DNA of 64,000 nt from Pogona vitticeps. Its lineage: Eukaryota; Chordata; Lepidosauria; Squamata; Agamidae. The stretch is from the NCBI RefSeq assembly GCF_051106095.1, contig NC_135793.1, positions 6,895,001-6,959,000 of the forward strand, given 5' to 3'. Under the pieces are notes generated by a model. The model searched no databases and was not told the origin of the DNA. It saw only the letters and a program-made list of their open reading frames with translations. Positions 61,690-64,000 of this stretch are shown here, piece by piece. A program made the position numbers and the translations under genes. Position 1 is the stretch's first letter. Each line of letters opens with the position of its first letter.

Positions 61690-62110
61690 TTTTCGAGGCC
61701 CTCTTCCCTTTCCTTTTGTTTCGCGCCGCTCTCTCCCTCTTCCAGCGCCCCCTCCTCTGTACTGGCATGGTCTGCCTTCATTGTCTTTCCTACGCATGCT
61801 CCGGGCCGCGTCGCACGAGAGGGGAGGGGGGACCCCCCCTCCCACAGCTGAGCAGGGAAGGGGGCGCGCGGGAGGGCAGCAGCGGCCGCCGCCTGCCTCG
61901 ATGACGTGTTCCAGCAACGGCTGGTCGCGCGACGGCTGCCCGGGGGGAGGGGGGGGAAAAAGGAGCGCAAGGGAAGGGCGGGGGAGGGGGGAGCGAGAAT
62001 AAGCCCGTGTGTGTGGAGCGAGAGAGCAGGCCGCGCGCGCTCTCGCCCGCCTGCCGTTTTCCTAGCCCAAGCCTGTGATTGGTGCAGGCCTCAGACCTGG
62101 CGGACCCCGA

Positions 62111-62212
62111 ATGCCAGGCCCGGAAAAGCGGCAGCCGAGGCGGCCGAGTCCTCGGGCCTCCAACCCAACCCCACCCACCACCCCCGCTCGGGCCCGAGCC
62201 CGCCAAGCGAAG
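62111..62212 (+). CDS. Possible first coding exon in the CpG island
   Basis: ATG at 62111 opens 34 codons (MPGPEKRQPRRPSPRA, then a Pro/Thr and Arg/Ala-rich run) up to a good donor site, AAG followed by GTGAGG, at 62213. Downstream exons would lie beyond the window. Basic, Pro-rich and of low complexity, so the composition alone could produce it. Confidence 0.25.
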
Positions 62213-62554
62213 GTGAGGAGGGCGAGGGGGAGGAAAGAAGGGAGCTTTGCCCGCGGGACTGAGGGGGGTGGCGGTCGGGGCAAGGAAGAGAGCTCCCTCA
62301 TTTCCCCTTTTTGAAACTGGGAGGTGAGGGTGGAGGCGCCACCAGGCCGCGCAGGCCACACGGCAGGCCGCGCCCGGAGGCCTAACCCGTCGCACCTCCG
62401 CCGCCGGGTTTTCTCCTTCATATTTTTTTAATTCTTTTTTTTTCTCCCCTCCCCCCCGTATGTAGGCGACTCTTGTCCCGCCACCCTCCCTTTTTTTCCC
62501 CCAAGGTAGAACTCTTCGTGGCTTCGGCCGGCCAGGCCTCGGAGCGGCCAGAAA

Positions 62555-62647
62555 ATGGCGGCAAGCAAAATGGCGGCGGGCGAGACTCGCAGCTCGGCGG
62601 GAGCCTTTTTTCCAATCTCCCGTCCACTCCCCCGATCGCAATATTAA
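62555..62647 (+). CDS. Possible short open frame over the paired ATGGCGGC sites
   Basis: ATG at 62555 opens 30 codons (MAASKMAAGETRSSAGAFFP onward) to TAA at 62645. The MAA start is common in vertebrate proteins, but here it is made by YY1-like sites. It is as likely to be an upstream open frame or no frame at all. Confidence 0.15.
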   Translation: MAASKMAAGETRSSAGAFFPISRPLPRSQY

Positions 62648-63157
62648 TTCTTGAATAAATAAAAGGCGTGCTGTTCCCCCCCCCCCCCCGCCCCGAACCC
62701 TTTCTGTTTTCTACCTCACTAAGGCCCGGTCAGGACTAGGCCTCTACCCGTGAGGGGGAGGGAAAGAGGCCCCCCCCTTGCTTGGAAAGCCTCCCCGGGG
62801 CCCCCACGGGAGAGTCTCCCCACCCCCTCCGGAGCCCCATCTGAAGGCTTCCAGCCGCCCTCGGCCCCCTTTCTCTCTCTCTCTCCCTCCCTCCGTCTCC
62901 ACGATCGCCCTTGGCCTCCCTCGGCCCGCGCCGGCCCTTCGGTCCGTCTCCTCTCGGGCCCTGCGTTAGGCATCGCTGGCTGGCTGGCTCCCTGCCCTCC
63001 CTTCCCCTCGGCCGCGCAACACCGCCCCGGGGAAGGATGGGTACAACCCCACCCCCTTTTTGCCCGACCCGGGCTGCAGAGCGCCGCTTTATTGTTTGCT
63101 CATCACGGGCCCTGATTGGAAGCGAGTAGAAGAGGAGGGTGGCGAGGCTCTCCCCTT

Positions 63158-63158
<1 letters not shown>

Positions 63159-63191
<33 letters not shown>

Positions 63192-63200
63192 TGTTTGTGT
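63159..63200. repeat. TG microsatellite
   Basis: About 16 TG units followed by a degenerate TG-rich run, at the right part of the CpG island. Confidence 0.9.
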
Positions 63201-63320
63201 GCCTGTATGTAAAGGTATGTGCGGCGCCGTCTCGCGCACGCGCCCTCCTCTGAAGCTTCTTTGTGTCTCGCGCGCGCCCGCTCGCTCTCCCGCCCGGAAG
63301 CATCAACCCTGGAAAAAAAC

Positions 63321-64000
63321 CCTACGTGCATCCCTGTACAGTACACACGAGCCCTGCCTATAGATTTTTTTTTTAAAAAAAAAACTACATCTGCAGTATT
63401 TTGAGAAGGAAGCCCTGCTACTCTTTGGGAAACAGATTTACCTCTCAGGAGGTGGCGCATCCTGTAAGAATGTTGACAGGGAAATTAAGCTTGATTTTTG
63501 AAATTTTGTGGGGGGGATTTGCTTCCCGATCACTGATATCGTTGATCTCCCAAAAATGTTCACCCAGCCTGATAAGGTTTATGGGTGGAATAACTAGATT
63601 CTACTGGACCAGATACTGTACAGAGATATTGATTTAGTGTTCGCTGCAACACGCTTTTTAATGGCTACTCTGGACTTTTATCAACATAAGACATAGTAAC
63701 CCACTGTTGTAAATAAACCAGATTTAGTCGATATGGGAGTGTGGATGTGTTTTGAGCTAACTTTCCAGTTGTAAGTGCTTAATTGGAGATGCTGTTTTGC
63801 CGGGGTGATGTGTTTATGTCCAAAAATCTGGTGTATATCAAATGACTTTTCATATGGTGCACACATTCGCTCTGGTATTATCATTTGGTTTTGAGTGTAC
63901 GGGATATATTGTTTTGTTTTAGGTTTATGCATTGCTGTCCAGTTCTCGCAAAAGAACTTGGAACAGTGTTTTAGGAATAGTGCTGTGAGGAAATTGCAGC
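63321..64000. other. Right flank, nothing recognised
   Basis: AT-rich sequence after the CpG island. It would be the first intron if the island drives a plus-strand gene. No exon or repeat could be identified. Confidence 0.4.

Larger units (their letters stand above)
61690..63320. promoter_or_regulatory. CpG island, probable promoter region
   Basis: Base composition changes sharply to very high GC with dense CpG. There is an inverted CCAAT box (GTGATTGGTG near 62078), several GC-box-like runs (GGGCGGGGGAGG near 61977) and two closely spaced AAAATGGCGGC sites near 62553 and 62568 that match the YY1-type motif of TATA-less promoters. No TATA box seen. Direction is uncertain; it could serve both strands. 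The long open frames on both strands are side effects of the GC content. Confidence 0.75.

Noticed and set aside
61790-62641. A 283-codon minus-strand frame in the CpG island
   Set aside because: Low-complexity Pro/Arg/Gly frame caused by GC content; overlapping frames on both strands are equally long.

Overview
The window looks like nuclear DNA of a squamate reptile, probably a lizard. This is inferred from the repeat mix: CR1, L2, L1 and RTE-like LINEs side by side, a tRNA-derived SINE, mariner-type nonautonomous elements, a Ty3/gypsy element and very long compound microsatellites. The host genes are spliced. No bacterial, viral-genome or organelle genes are seen.

Bases 1-56907 are a tandem segmental duplication. 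A unit of about 17-20 kb occurs three times (1-18954, 18955-36244, 36245-55877) and a fourth copy is cut off after 1.03 kb (55878-56907). On the minus strand each unit carries part of a multi-exon gene that I do not recognise. Twelve exons can be chained with matching splice sites and one consistent reading frame, giving 377 residues in the best copy. The protein has internally duplicated exons ending in ISEVES and a strongly acidic repeat-bearing C-terminus. Four copies are visible: copy 0 (three upstream exons; the rest lies left of the window), copy 1 (15327-21791, one premature stop), copy 2 (33028-39097, open throughout) and copy 3 (52334-56700, its upstream part missing). The 5' end and promoter of the gene were not found.

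Between the gene halves every unit has the same layer of interspersed repeats: an L1 3' end, a repeat built on CCTGAAAATAAG, a compound microsatellite cluster, a CR1 3' end, an RT fragment, a SINE, an RTE-like LINE, an L2 LINE on the minus strand and a second L1 3' end. The units are mosaics: some markers group units 2 and 3, others group units 1 and 3, as expected from unequal exchange or gene conversion.

Unit 3 is exceptional. A LINE-rich stretch of about 3.47 kb present in units 1 and 2 is replaced by 4.96 kb (42968-47928) holding the last four exons and polyadenylation signal of an unrelated, unrecognised plus-strand gene. The right edge of the replacement lies inside the RTE-like LINE.

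The array stops exactly at the LTR of an incomplete Ty3/gypsy element of Gmr1-like layout (56908-60610), followed by a mariner-like MITE (60616-61038). After about 650 featureless bases comes a CpG island (about 61690-63320) that looks like a promoter, with a possible first coding exon on the plus strand. Nothing can be recognised in the last 680 bases.
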